NCBI GenBank assembly: GCA_025769875.1
Contig: JAGFNK010000051.1
Coordinates: 1 to 64,000, forward strand
Direction: 5' to 3'
Length of the DNA: 64,000 nt
DNA from: Russula earlei
Lineage: Eukaryota; Basidiomycota; Agaricomycetes; Russulales; Russulaceae
Both the position numbers and the translations under genes were made by a program. Below the pieces are notes generated by a model. It saw nothing but the letters and a program-made list of their open reading frames with translations. It did not search any database and was not told where the DNA came from. This document shows positions 10,764-20,711 of the stretch, one piece after another (the stretch's first letter is position 1; the number at the start of each line of letters is the position of its first letter).

Positions 10764-11351
10764 TGTTAAGGCTCCAAAGTGCCTTAAATAAGATCAATGG
10801 TCGCGTCTACAAATGCGTCCTACGAATGCAGATATGCTTGAGTCAAGCAAGCAATACTCGTGGAGGGGAAGGAGTGTTAGATCCTTCTAGAGTATGACAA
10901 CAAGATGAGAGGGGCTCTGCAAATGGGGTAGGAGTCAACTGTTTGGGATTGGCAAACTAAGTCGAGCTTAGGGCTCAACTGTTACGACTGGGGGCTTTAT
11001 ATAGCCTTACAGGGATAAGGTTTGTACTACTGTAGTACTAGTCGATGCTATAGAAGCAAAACATGGCTCATAGAAGCAAGGTTGCTTCTATGTAAACGAT
11101 CTCGGTGCTGGAAGCATTAAGTGCTTCCCCAATCAAGGAATCGACGTACATGGCGGTACAGGAACATCTGGGACAGAAGCAATGCTACTCATGGCTTCTT
11201 CAGTACATTTTCTGAAAGATACAATCAACGCGCTCCGAATGTGATATCAAGGAACATAAACGATCAAGATCTGACGCACACATAATGCAAACAGTGCAGT
11301 CCATAGTTCAGGTGTTCCGGCATCTTCCGGACCCCAAACCACTCGGTAACA
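10764..11351 (-). repeat. 3' LTR of the minus-strand chromovirus
   Basis: 588 bp, TGTTACCGAG...CCTTAACA on minus. The polypurine tract GAAGGAGGGGTAA lies just inside. Contains TATATAAAGC-type promoter and the TAAGCTCGACTTA segment that matches the primer site. Confidence 0.92.
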
Positions 11352-11392
11352 TTACCCCTCCTTCAGATTGGTGGTCCCACACACCAACGATT

Positions 11393-12710
11393 TTAAAATT
11401 GAGTGGTGGGGTCAACGCTGTCATCATCAAGGGGAGGAGGTGATGTGGTGAAGGTGTATCGGCCTTCTTCTGCTGCCTCATAGGCAGCCAATGCTGAGGC
11501 CACTATCGCCTCTGACTCCTCAGCAGTGGCTGAAGGAGACATGATCTGTGGGAGTCTGTCAGAGTCTCTAGGTAACCTCCGGACTGGAGGTGTGTCGGAA
11601 CGGAGAGGAGTTGTAGCAAAAGGCTCCTGGAAGGTCCTGGACCCTTCTCCTTTCGCTACCTGCAAGATGCGTGGGTTAGCTATGTCCTCCCTCTCCTGGT
11701 CGGACTTCCTCTTCCTGCTCGAGTGTCCCAGTTCCCATCCTCGGTGAAAGGGGCATGATCTGACTGGGGCATAGCTGCGATGATAGGGAGGCACTAGGCA
11801 ATGTGAGGCAGCGTCTGCTGCCAGTTGGTCATGGCAATATTGGTGGGGTAGGGGACAATACTTGTTAAAATGTCCTACCTCGCCACAATACTTGCATCGG
11901 TTCCTTTTCCTCCTCCCTTCTATCATGTTCAGTTGCTGAGGCTCTGGAATGAAGTCAGCCGTTGCAGTAGATGCTTCCCCACTGCTGCTATAGGAATGGT
12001 AATAGATAGAGCTCTGGGGGGAAGGGTTTGGTGACGCTTCCGATCCTGCTCCTCCTCGAAGGTGCATACCAGACATGGTTTGGAGGACGCCCATCTCCTC
12101 TTCCGAATACCCTTGCACCGTCGTAGGTGTGGGGCTGGCTGGTACTGGTTCTGGATCAGGGGTAGCATACCCCTGAGTGATGTCTGCCAAAGGCAGCTGA
12201 GGGACGAAGACGGGTAGAGGGGGAGTGGGCTGCCCAGCCTGATAGTTGGTGAGGAGTTCTTCAGCCCAGACACCTGGAGGGGTTTCTCCCTGGCTACAAC
12301 CTGCTTCTATGAACTCCCAACAACGTGAGCGTACTTTGGCTGCCGCCATTCTCTCCTTGGCTTCAGCCCTGCCTCTCTCTACTCCTCGCTTCTCGGCTAG
12401 GTACTTGCTGAGCTTGTAGTGCAGCTGCTTCTCCTCTTCCTCGAGCACCTTATAGTTAGCTTCCAGCATCTCCTGTAAGGTGTAAAGATGGTCCAAGCGG
12501 TAGAGTTCTGCCTGTAGCCCATAGTCGCCTAGCAGGTAGAGGGTCTGTCTCCAGCGCCCTTCAAACTGCCTCTCTGTGTCGAAGCAGTCTAAGTCATGTT
12601 CGTCTTGGCCATAGTTATAGAGGTTATAGCAAGGGGTGGCCTGGAGGATCTCGCCATAGTCTGCATGGCCTTCTCCATTCTTCCCCCTCACTCTCGGCTC
12701 TCCCAAGGCA
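11393..12710 (-). pseudogene. Chromovirus Pol C-terminal extension with second CCHC knuckle (minus copy)
   Basis: The last 440 or so codons of the element. A Glu/Lys-rich predicted coiled coil (LEEEEKQLHYKLSKYL) is followed by an acidic/Pro-rich linker and a zinc knuckle CKYCGEVGHFNKYC, then more Cys/His residues, a basic stretch and an acidic end (PPPLDDDSVDP). In the plus-strand copy this region is in one frame with the chromodomain, so it is a C-terminal extension of Pol and not a separate gene. Here it is separated from the chromodomain by the solo LTR at 12715-13421; the apparent ORF start at 12802 is LTR sequence. Gag already has its own knuckle, so the function is unknown; RNA binding or particle assembly is conceivable. 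Confidence 0.75.
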
Positions 12711-12714
12711 ACGT

Positions 12715-13421
12715 TGTAGCGCGTCCGGTGACGTGCGAGTGAGATCGTAAGGCTGACCGGTCCAAGCAGAAAGAGTAGAGGAGGGGGGGAGAGGAGGAAC
12801 AAGTGGTCGCGCGCAGTTGTTCTGGTTCAGGCAGAGGTGGACAGATGAGGGGGAAAAGATTCTGATTCCACTGGACTTCTCTTTTTTTACTACAAGGTAG
12901 CTAGGTGTTTTATATACAAGAAGGGGAGTAGTAAGAGGGGGCATGTAATGAAAGGAAATGAGATGATGAAAGGAAGTAGAGTCTTGAAAGGCAATCGAGA
13001 CCGGGCGAGGCGGTCTAGGCGATCGTGAAAGGCTCGACGCGGAAACGCGTCGCGTGTGCCGGAGCGTGGGGTGCGTGCGCGTATGGCGATGGGTGGGCGA
13101 TGCGGTCGTCCGGGTCTTGACGTCGGGTGTGAGGTGGTAGGCATGCTCGTGAGGTCGGTGCGTGGTCGGTGGCAAGGGCTGCAATGCGGTCGGTGGCGGA
13201 CAGCCTGGCACGCAATCGTGTCTTGTGAGCGTTTGGCATATGCGTGGTTGGTAGAAAGGGCTTGAAGTTGGGCACAAGAGAGGTCACGGGTGCATGCGTG
13301 TGTGTGTGCAGCTGTTGGCAAGGGATGAAAGCGAGCTGAGGCAAGGGAGAGGATAGGCGTCACGTCGTGTCGCATCGCGTTTCCGCACGTGATTTCGTGG
13401 CCAGCCATAATCCTCCTTACA
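12715..13421 (-). repeat. Solo LTR, 707 bp, 4-bp duplication ACGT
   Basis: On minus the insert starts TGTAAGGAGG and ends GCGCTACA. The pre-insertion site is seen in the plus copy, and ACGT (12711-12714 and 13422-13425) is duplicated. TATATAAAAC near 12910 gives sense minus. Very CpG-rich (GACGCG, GCGCGT tracts), so it is recent or unmethylated. No related full element is in the window. Confidence 0.75.
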
Positions 13422-13425
13422 ACGT

Positions 13426-14192
13426 CATAGGCCACATACCTGGCCGGTTTGTTGCCCCAAGTCATGCCATCAGGGATGTCAATCCCTGTGTGGTGTCTGT
13501 CAGTGTCCCATCGTACCCAAGGCTCTCCAGGGTGGGCATCCTGGGCAAGAGTGCTGGTGGGGGACGTCACATCCCAATCCCCAGGCTGAACATTGACTTG
13601 GTCAGCAGGGGGTCCAAATTCGAGAGGACGCATATCTGCTTCTCCTTCTCCAGTGTTATGTTCATCCATTCCTTGGAAGAAGGCAAGGAGGGAAGCATTG
13701 GGAGTGGTGATTTCAAGTGGCCCCTCTACACCAGAGAGGTCAGATTGGGGAACGATTTCATTAGTGGGAGTTTGGGACATTTGTGAGCGATGATATGGGG
13801 ATGAGGAAGTAGAGGGCATCTTTCGCTGGACTTTTATAAACCGTATGGCCGTGGGGTTCTTTCTGTGATATTCCTCTATTAGTCTAGACGCTTTGATGTT
13901 CTCTACTGGCTCCCAAGAGTCATGGGCTTCAGAGTACCCTTCCCACTGGACTTGATACTCTAGTTGTTTCCTCCTTCCAGTTCGTCTCGAACCTAAAATT
14001 GTTGCTACTTCATATTCCTCTTCTCCTTCCACCAATTCTGCTTCTGGATTGGTGTAGTTGGCCCCATGCTCCTCGGTTTCCTTGTAAGGTGTCAATAAGG
14101 AGGCATGAAACGCGTTATGGATCCTCCAGCGGCTAGGGAGATCCAATCTGTATGTCACTGGACTAATCACCTCCGTGATTTCAAAGGGCCCA
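13426..14192 (-). pseudogene. Chromovirus Pol: chromodomain and linker (minus copy)
   Basis: After a TGA at about 14193 the frame opens ISPVTYRLDLP, the GPY/F-like end of integrase. The chromodomain follows: YEVATILGSRR, YQVQWEGYSEAHDSWEPVENI, RLIEEYHRK, with the aromatic cage positions of HP1-like chromodomains. This is thought to steer integration to histone-marked chromatin. A Ser/Pro-rich linker leads to the extension. The 426-codon ORF that continues past 13421 is LTR-derived in its last 160 or so codons. Confidence 0.85.
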
Positions 14193-14194
14193 TA

Positions 14195-15433
14195 TCATTT
14201 TGGGCGTAGTTTCACTGTAGGATGTGTCGTTTTTAGGTTGGTGCTGTCAAGCCATACCCTTTCTCCTTTCTGATAAGGTTGGAAACTGCTCCTTCGCTTC
14301 CACATTAGGGAAGCGATCTTCATTGCTTCTTGTGCCTGTGATCTCGCTTCCTGGATCCGGACTTTCCAATTGTCTATTCTTGGTATCTTGCTTCCCCGAT
14401 TTGGCTGGTGTGCCTTGGGCATAAAGCCCATCCATAAGAAGAAAGGGGATTGTCTGGTTGTCTCTGAAACGTTAGAATTCATCATGTATTGCACCAGAGG
14501 CAGCCAATCCACCCAATCGTCTTGTTGGTGGTTGCAAAAGATTCTTAGCGATGTTTCCATCGTCTGATTCATTCTTTCTGATTGTCCATCTGTCTGGGGA
14601 TGGTAGGCAGTGCTGATATTCTGTTTGATATGCAGCTGGTCACAAAGTTCCCTAATGAACTTGGAACTTATTAGTTTATCTCGATCAGATATGATCTTGC
14701 TTGGTACTCCCACAAATGGGAATATTCTGTCTTTGTAGAGCTGTGCTAGCTCTTCTGCGTCCATTTCCTCTTTGCAAGGAAGCAAGATGACGCCTTTAGT
14801 ACAATCGTGGTCAGTGACAGTCAATATACTGTCGTATCCTTTTGACTTCGGCAATTTGACCACAAAGTCCATGCTGACAGTCGAGAAGGGAGTAGCCCCT
14901 TCTTCTGGTGGAATGGGATACAAGGGAGGTCGATTTGGATGAGTGTTTGACTTGTTACTTTGGCAAATTGCACATCCTTCCACATATCGATCGACAAAGT
15001 GTCTTATGGTGGGCCACCAGTAGTATCGCATCATTCCCAGTAATGTTTTAGCTTTTCCTGGGTGTCCTGCTGTGGGACTGTCATGATACTGTTCCAGTAA
15101 CGTCCTGTGGGTTCCTTCATCGCCTGTAACCACCAAGGCTTCATTCTTCCACCATAAGTTATGTCGCTTCTCCAGTCGGTGTCTCTGTACCCAATCAAGT
15201 AACTTTAATCGGTGTCTTTCTTCCCCTTGTTGGTTCTTTATCCGTTCTTCCAATGCAGTAGTGTGCATTACTCGAATAAAAAGATGGTCAGGTAGCGCGA
15301 CCACTTCTTCTTTATCCCCTTGTCCATCGTCAAGGTCAGGTCTCCTTGACAGGGCATCTGCTTTATTCCTTGCCCCTGCCTGATGTTTCAATTCTAAGTC
15401 GAAGTCCGCCAAGAAGGTAATGTATCTTGCCAC
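14195..15433 (-). pseudogene. Chromovirus Pol: integrase (minus copy)
   Basis: 412 open codons. HHCC zinc module: HDSPTAGHPGKAKTL, then CAICQSNK. Core DDE residues: MDFVVKLP, SDRDKLISSKF, and the Glu in TDGQSERMNQTME. The start is set by a TGA replacing Arg at about 15457, the end by another TGA after LRPK. Both are single-codon breaks in an otherwise continuous Pol frame. Its close twin is at 35910-37123. Confidence 0.92.
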
Positions 15434-15457
15434 TCGACCATTTATTTGCTGAGGGTG

Positions 15458-16588
15458 TCAGTAATGTAACAGGTTTGCATGGTCTGTATAAACCACCACC
15501 TTATGCTTTGCCCCCATGAGTAGGTGTCGCCAGTGTTTCAAGGCTTGCACCATGGCTAAGAACTCTTTGTCCCATATGTTGTAGTTCTTCTCTGCTTGTT
15601 TCAAGGCTGCTGAGAAGTAACGTATTGGCCTCCTCTTTCCTTGTTTGTCCTTCTGGAATAATACTGCTCCAATGGCATAATTGGACGCGTCTACTTCCAG
15701 TTCAAAGGGTCGCTCCTCATCAGGATGGAGCAGGACAGGGTCAGAAGATACTATCTGGATAAGTTGTTCCAGAGCATCTTTGCATTCTTGGGTCCATTCA
15801 AATGGCACTCCTTTCTTTGTCAAGGCAATAATGGGTTGAGCAATCTGACTGAATCCTCGAATGAAAGCCCTATTGTAACTGAGGACTCCCATGACTTTGC
15901 GCACTTCATGTACATCCTTGATTTCCCAAGGCCAGTCCGTGATTCCTCAGACTTTGGAGGCCTCAATCTTCATCTTTCCTTCGTCTATGTCCCATCCTAG
16001 CATGGTTAGTTTCCGCACCATGAACTGGCACTTCTGGGGTTTCAGGAAGTATGACTTCTTCTGCATCAGCGTGAGTAGTTCATTGACACATTGCTCATGG
16101 ATTTCTAGTTGTTCAGGACTGTCCCCCGTGGCAATTCCAAAGTCATCCAGATAGTTGACCGTGTATTCTGCCCATCGGTCCAGCCAGTCACTGAAGTCTC
16201 TCCTCATCAGCCTAGTAAAGAAGGCTGGTGCGTTCTTGAGCCCAAAATACATGACGTTGGGCAGGTAGGTTCCATATGGCGTCTTGAAGGCTGCCTTCCA
16301 GCGATCTCCTTCTGCCAGTCACACATTATTGTATCCCCATCGTATATCGAATTTGGAGAAGACCTTTTTCCCTCGAAGTCTTTCCACCTCTTGTTCCAGA
16401 TGTGGTAAAGGTTCATTGTCTTGTCTGGTCCACTGATTTAGTTGTCAATAGTCTACAATGATCCTCTTCTCCTTGTTGTCCTTCTTGCCAATGAAGAACA
16501 CTGGAGATGTGTAGCTGGATGGACCTGGAGTGATGTATCGCTTCTCTACTTCATCAGCTAGGAATTTCTTGAGGTATTCTCGCTCATC
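15458..16588 (-). pseudogene. Chromovirus Pol: reverse transcriptase and RNase H (minus copy)
   Basis: RT motifs in order: PYGTYLPNVMYFGLKNAP, the catalytic VNYLDDFGIAT (near 16150), MLGWDID, then RNase H with FELEVDASNYAIGAVL, WDKEFLAMV and YTDHANL. TGA codons interrupt at VDY-stop-QLN, SKV-stop-GITDW and LHY-stop-HPQ; at the last two the plus copy keeps CGA, so these are CpG transitions specific to this copy. Confidence 0.9.
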
Positions 16589-17332
16589 TCATGTAAGGGG
16601 GTACACTTTGCAGTTTAGTTCCTTTGGTGCATCAGGTAACAGCTCTATCTGCATGTCTGGTTCCCTTGGTGGTGGGAACCTCTGGGACTTCTCTTCTGAG
16701 AAGACATCTGCAAAGCAGTGGAATTGCTTTGGAACATTGGCAAGGGGATCCTCTCCTTCCTGTGGTTTAATCGACTGCTGGGCCCACTTCTGAGAAATAG
16801 TCATCTTTTGTAGGTAAATGGCTTCCCCTTTCTTCAATTGTCGGTTTTCGTCTCTTGCTCGCTTTTGGAGTTTTGCGACATAGAGATCCAGGTACTTGTA
16901 TTGAGCAGTCTCAATCTGTACCGTTCCTTCCATCAGCTGTCCTTTCTTCCAGTTGATGGTGGGGTCTAATTCATATAGGAAGGGATATCCCAGGATGACC
17001 CGATCCGTTCCTAAATCTGTGAGATAGAACCTTTGCAAGCTCTCCTTCTCCTTGTATCGGACGCAAAGCCAGCAGTAATGGGTGAGTTCCCCTTGCTTAT
17101 TCTGGGTTCCGTCGACGTTTCGTACTACCATGGGTTCATGTAGTTCTTGTTTCCCAATCTTCAGTCTTTTCCAAGCTGAGTGATCGATGAAGTTCTCTGT
17201 TGCTCCACTGTCCAGTAGAGCAGATTCCTCGGCCGTTGTGTGTGCAGTGACGAAAGTGAACGGAATATTCATAGCATTCAGTCTTCTAATGTACACTTGC
17301 AACACACTATTCTTCCTAAGCCAGGCCGTCAA
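16589..17332 (-). pseudogene. Chromovirus Pol: retropepsin and linker to RT (minus copy)
   Basis: Aspartic protease with LLDSGATENFID near residue 40 and the hydrophobic DRVILGYPFLY (ILG motif) near residue 110, normal for Ty3-type proteases. The sequence leads into the RT N-terminus (PPPREPDMQIELLP) and stops at a TGA that the plus copy shares. Confidence 0.88.
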
Positions 17333-17339
17333 CTTAGGT

Positions 17340-19239
17340 GTTCCTAAAAACCCTGTTCCATCAGTTCTTCCAACAAGTCCTCCTTTTGTTTGGTGGACAT
17401 CTTCTTTATGGACGCCGAGGAGGAGCTCTTGTTATAGGTAGGAGGAGGAGATGTAGATCGCCCAGAGACAGTGCTTTTATTTCCACTATCCCCTGAGTCG
17501 TCCTCCTTCTCTGTTTCCAGAGCTCGAGCTTTCCCTTTGTCCCTTGGGTTACTTGATTTCTTCTTGACTCTGTCCTTGTCTGGACAGTTCCGACTGATAT
17601 GTCCTGCTTTCTTGCAGATGAAGCATTTCCCTTCTGCTAGCAGTTTCTTCTTTTCCTCTGTCAGAGGAGGACGTCACTTGGTCCTTGCTGCATCAGTGGA
17701 TACTGAGTCCACTTCCATTGCATTCGGATCTCTTTGGTTTCGCCTTTTCCCAACCTGTAGGGATTTCATGCGATTTTCCCTGGTGGTCAACGATCCACCT
17801 CCAGATCCAATATTGGCTTTCATGAGCTGGTCTCTGGCCTGTTCTTCCCTGGCAGCATTGATCCATGCTCGTAGATCATTGATGGCAGGTATATCTCTGA
17901 CTGGTCGATTGTAGATTCGTTGCACCAGCCAGGTGATTAGTCCAGCCTTGTAGGCTTCTACTGCTCCTGGTGAATTCTGGTCCCATCCTGCTTTACTGAG
18001 CAGAACAAGGAATTTGCTGGTATAAGTCATCCAGCGATGCTGCTTTAGACATGGACAATTGTTGTAGCTCCATGAAAGCGTCTTCAGGCTCTGTGGTGTC
18101 TTCGACTTCTCTGAAGAAGTCATCCACAAATTCTGGTCCAAAAGAGCATGTCAGTTGGATCTAGCTGCACTGGTGCATAGGGAGAGGGCAGGTCCCCATT
18201 TCTTTTTGCTTCTACCAGGTTCGTTTGATTGACCACCCATTCATGCACTTTCTCTCCTTTGATGTAGGTGAGAGCTAGGGCTACTCGTTTCATTGGAATA
18301 GTCATGGTCGGGTTGTCGCTGTTGAGCAAATTCCATAGATTGAAATCCTGGACAAAGTACTTTCGTCTTTTTCCTGTCTCCTTTGAAGACTTCAGGAGGG
18401 TCTCCTTTTAGAGATCCGTTGCTCCCATGGGGGCCTGGTGCCGGCTGAGGTGCCAGATTCGCCCCTGGTCCTACAGGAGGTGCTGCTGGTGGTCCCCCTG
18501 CTGGAGGGCCTCCTCCAGGTGGGCCTCCTCCTGGTACTGGTGGACCTCCGGGTCCGAAGGGGACTCCTCCACCTCCAGGTGGTCCTCCTGCTCCAGGTGG
18601 ACCACCTCCAGGGTTTACTACTATGGTGGGCCCTGCTCTTCCACCTGCTGTCTGGGTGGCAATGGTGGCTGTCTGTGTTGCTGCAATGGTAGCCATTTCG
18701 ACTGATTCTTCTGGCTCTTCAACGATTGTTGGTTCAATGGGTGAGACGTGTACTGTCTGCTCTAGTCTTTCAGCTAGCTCCAATACTTCTGGTGCTTCTG
18801 CTTTCTGATCTGTAGTCGGAAGGTCCGACTGTTCTGTTTCTCCACTTGATGACTTTTGTATCAATGGAGCTGGGTCGTCTACTACTGGGCTTCTGGGTTC
18901 CCAATGAGTAGTATAAGGATCTGTCTTGGTTCCTAAACCTAGGACCTTATATTCGTCGATGTCTTCGTCCTCTCCTGCGTAGGGACGTCCTTTGTGGTAA
19001 TCAACAAAGTACCACTGATCGTTGATGTATTCACAAGGAAGGTAGCTTCCTTTGTATCGGACCTCGTATCTGTTAGGCCCTTCCTGGTCTGCCCAACACC
19101 AGATGGCAGTTCCCTTGATTCCTGAGGGTAGATCGTCCCTCTCTCTAGCTTTGAACCAACCAAATTTGGTTTCTTGCTTTGATTTCTGGTTGAACTTTAC
19201 GTGTATGCTATGTTCTCCTTCGATTTCCAGTTTGTCCAC
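17340..19239 (-). pseudogene. Chromovirus Gag (minus copy), frameshifted
   Basis: N-terminal block opens VDKLEIEGEHSIH (non-ATG at 19239), followed by a Gly/Pro-rich tract near 18430-18640, a retrotrans_gag-like helical domain (KAASLDDYTSKFLVLL, INAAREEQARDQL) and a zinc knuckle CFICKKAGHIS near 17620. One extra A near 18357 shifts the frame, a second shift lies near 18130, and a TGA at 17674 stops it where the plus copy has CAA. Upstream in-frame coding-like sequence (VTLDEQHGWTHTYFCKDPYCHWH) precedes two stops at 19210-19250 that both copies share, so the true start or a small intron there is unresolved. Confidence 0.8.
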
Positions 19240-19513
19240 TTGCCACTGCCTTTCCTAGGGAGTCGGGACTTGTCTGCCCTCTTACCACTGTCTATGCCAA
19301 TGACAGTAGGGGTCTTTACAGAAGTATGCGTGTGTCCAACCGTGCTGCTCGTCAAGAGTCACGTAGTACACCTTCTTCTTGTCGTGGAGAGGTCTGTATA
19401 GATTCTCCCCCTTGACTACTTCAGAGTAGGTTGCTGACTGTATGATGACTAGATCCTAGTCTTTAGGCTTCCTGCCTATTTCTGGTTCGCTTTCACAGCG
19501 ATGTCTGTGATAG

Positions 19514-19525
19514 AAGCTCGACTTA
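19514..19525 (-). other. Self-complementary primer binding site of the chromovirus (minus copy)
   Basis: Right inside the 5' LTR the sense strand is TAAGTCGAGCTT. It is the exact complement of AAGCTCGACTTA in the LTR, about 34 nt after the TATA start, where the transcript should begin. This is the Tf1-type self-priming arrangement instead of a tRNA primer. Confidence 0.7.
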
Positions 19526-20706
19526 TGTTAAGGCTCCAAAGTGCCTTAAATAAGATCAATGGTCGCGTCTACAAATTGTTAAGGCTCCAAAGTGCCTTAA
19601 ATAAGATCAATGGTCGCGTCTATAAACGCGTCCTACCAATGCAGATATGCTTGAGTCAAGCAAGCAATACTCGTGGAGGGGAAGGAGTGTTAGATCCTTC
19701 TAGAGTATGACAACAAGATGAGAGGGGCTCTGCAGACGGGGTAGGAGTCAACTGTTTGGGATTGGCAAACTAAGTCGAGCTTAGGGCTCAACTGTTACGA
19801 CTGGGGGCTTTATATAGCCCTACAGGGATAAGGTTTGTACTACTGTAGTACTAGTCGGTGCTATAGAAGCAAAACATGGCTCATAGAAGCGAGGTTGCTT
19901 CTATGTAAACGATCTCGGTGCTGGAAGCATTAAGTGCTTCCCCAATCAAGGAATCGACGTACGTGGCGGTACAGGAACATCTGGGACAGAAGCAATGCTA
20001 CTCATTGCTTCTTCAGTACATCTTCTGAAAGATACGATCAACGCGCTCCGAATGTGATATCAAGGAACATAAACGATCAAGATCTGACGCACGCATAATG
20101 CAAACGATGCAGTCCATAGTTCAGGTGTTCCGGCATCTTCCGGACCCCAAACCACTCGGTAACACAAATGTGTCCTACCAATGCAGATATGCTTGAGTCA
20201 AGCAAGCAATACTCGTGGAGGGGAAGGAGTGTTAGATCCTTCTAGAGTATGACAACAAGATGAGAGGGGCTCTGCAAATGGGGTAGGAGTCAACTGTTTG
20301 GGATTGGCAAACTAAGTCGAGCTTAGGGCTCAACTGTTACGACTGGGGGCTTTATATAGCCTTACAGGGATAAGGTTTGTACTACTGTAGTACTAGTCGG
20401 TGCTATAGAAGCAAAACATGGCTCATAGAAGCAAGGTTGCTTCTATGTAAACGATCTCGGTGCTGGAAGCATTCAGTGCTTCCCCAATCAAGGAATCGAC
20501 GTACGTGGCGGTACAGGAACATCTGGGACAGAAGCAATGCTACTCATTGCTTCTTCAGTACATTTTCTGAAAGATACGATCAACGCGCTCCGAATGTGAT
20601 ATCAAGGAACATAAACGATCAAGATCTGACGCACGCATAATGCAAACAGTGCAGTCCATAGTTCAGGTGTTCTGGCATCTTCCGGACCCCAAACCACTCG
20701 GTAACA
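19526..20706 (-). repeat. 5' LTR of the minus-strand chromovirus, split by a nested solo LTR
   Basis: Parts 19526-19576 (51 bp) and 20170-20706 (537 bp) sum to exactly 588 bp, the length of the 3' LTR. The break is the insertion at 19577-20164. Confidence 0.92.
19577..20164 (-). repeat. Solo LTR, 588 bp, nested in the LTR of the same family
   Basis: Exactly LTR-length, TGTTAAGG...GGTAACA on plus, flanked by CAAAT at 19572-19576 and 20165-20169. It shares its family with the surrounding LTR and is nearly identical to it, so the family was active after the chromovirus landed. Confidence 0.92.
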
Positions 20707-20711
20707 CACTG

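Larger units (their letters stand above)
10764..20706 (-). mobile_element. Ty3-type chromovirus, minus-strand copy
   Basis: 588-bp LTRs at 10764-11351 and 19526-20706 (the latter split by a nested 588-bp solo LTR) and TSD CACTG at 10759-10763 and 20707-20711. Order on minus is Gag, protease, RT, RNase H, integrase, chromodomain, then a long C-terminal extension, as in Tf1/sushi-like chromoviruses. The LTRs differ by only about ten positions by eye, so it is younger than its host copia-1 and than its plus-strand relative at 30347-40355. It is interrupted by a 707-bp solo LTR at 12715-13421 and carries stops and frameshifts. Confidence 0.92.

Noticed and set aside
10679..10897. ORF in the LTR, recurring at 19501-19710, 30770-30991 and 40159-40359, always encoding a similar 66-74 residue peptide
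   Set aside because: It is antisense to the element and recurs only because the LTR recurs; it runs over the promoter/R region and has no protein features.
11393..12802. Apparent 469-codon independent gene
   Set aside because: Its first 30 codons are LTR; the rest is the Pol extension, as the plus copy shows it in frame with the chromodomain.
12890..14170. Apparent 426-codon ORF
   Set aside because: Only the chromodomain and linker are real; beyond 13421 the frame reads into a 707-bp solo LTR.
18427..18808. Cys/Trp/Ser-rich plus-strand ORFs
   Set aside because: Antisense shadows of the Gly/Pro-rich Gag tract.
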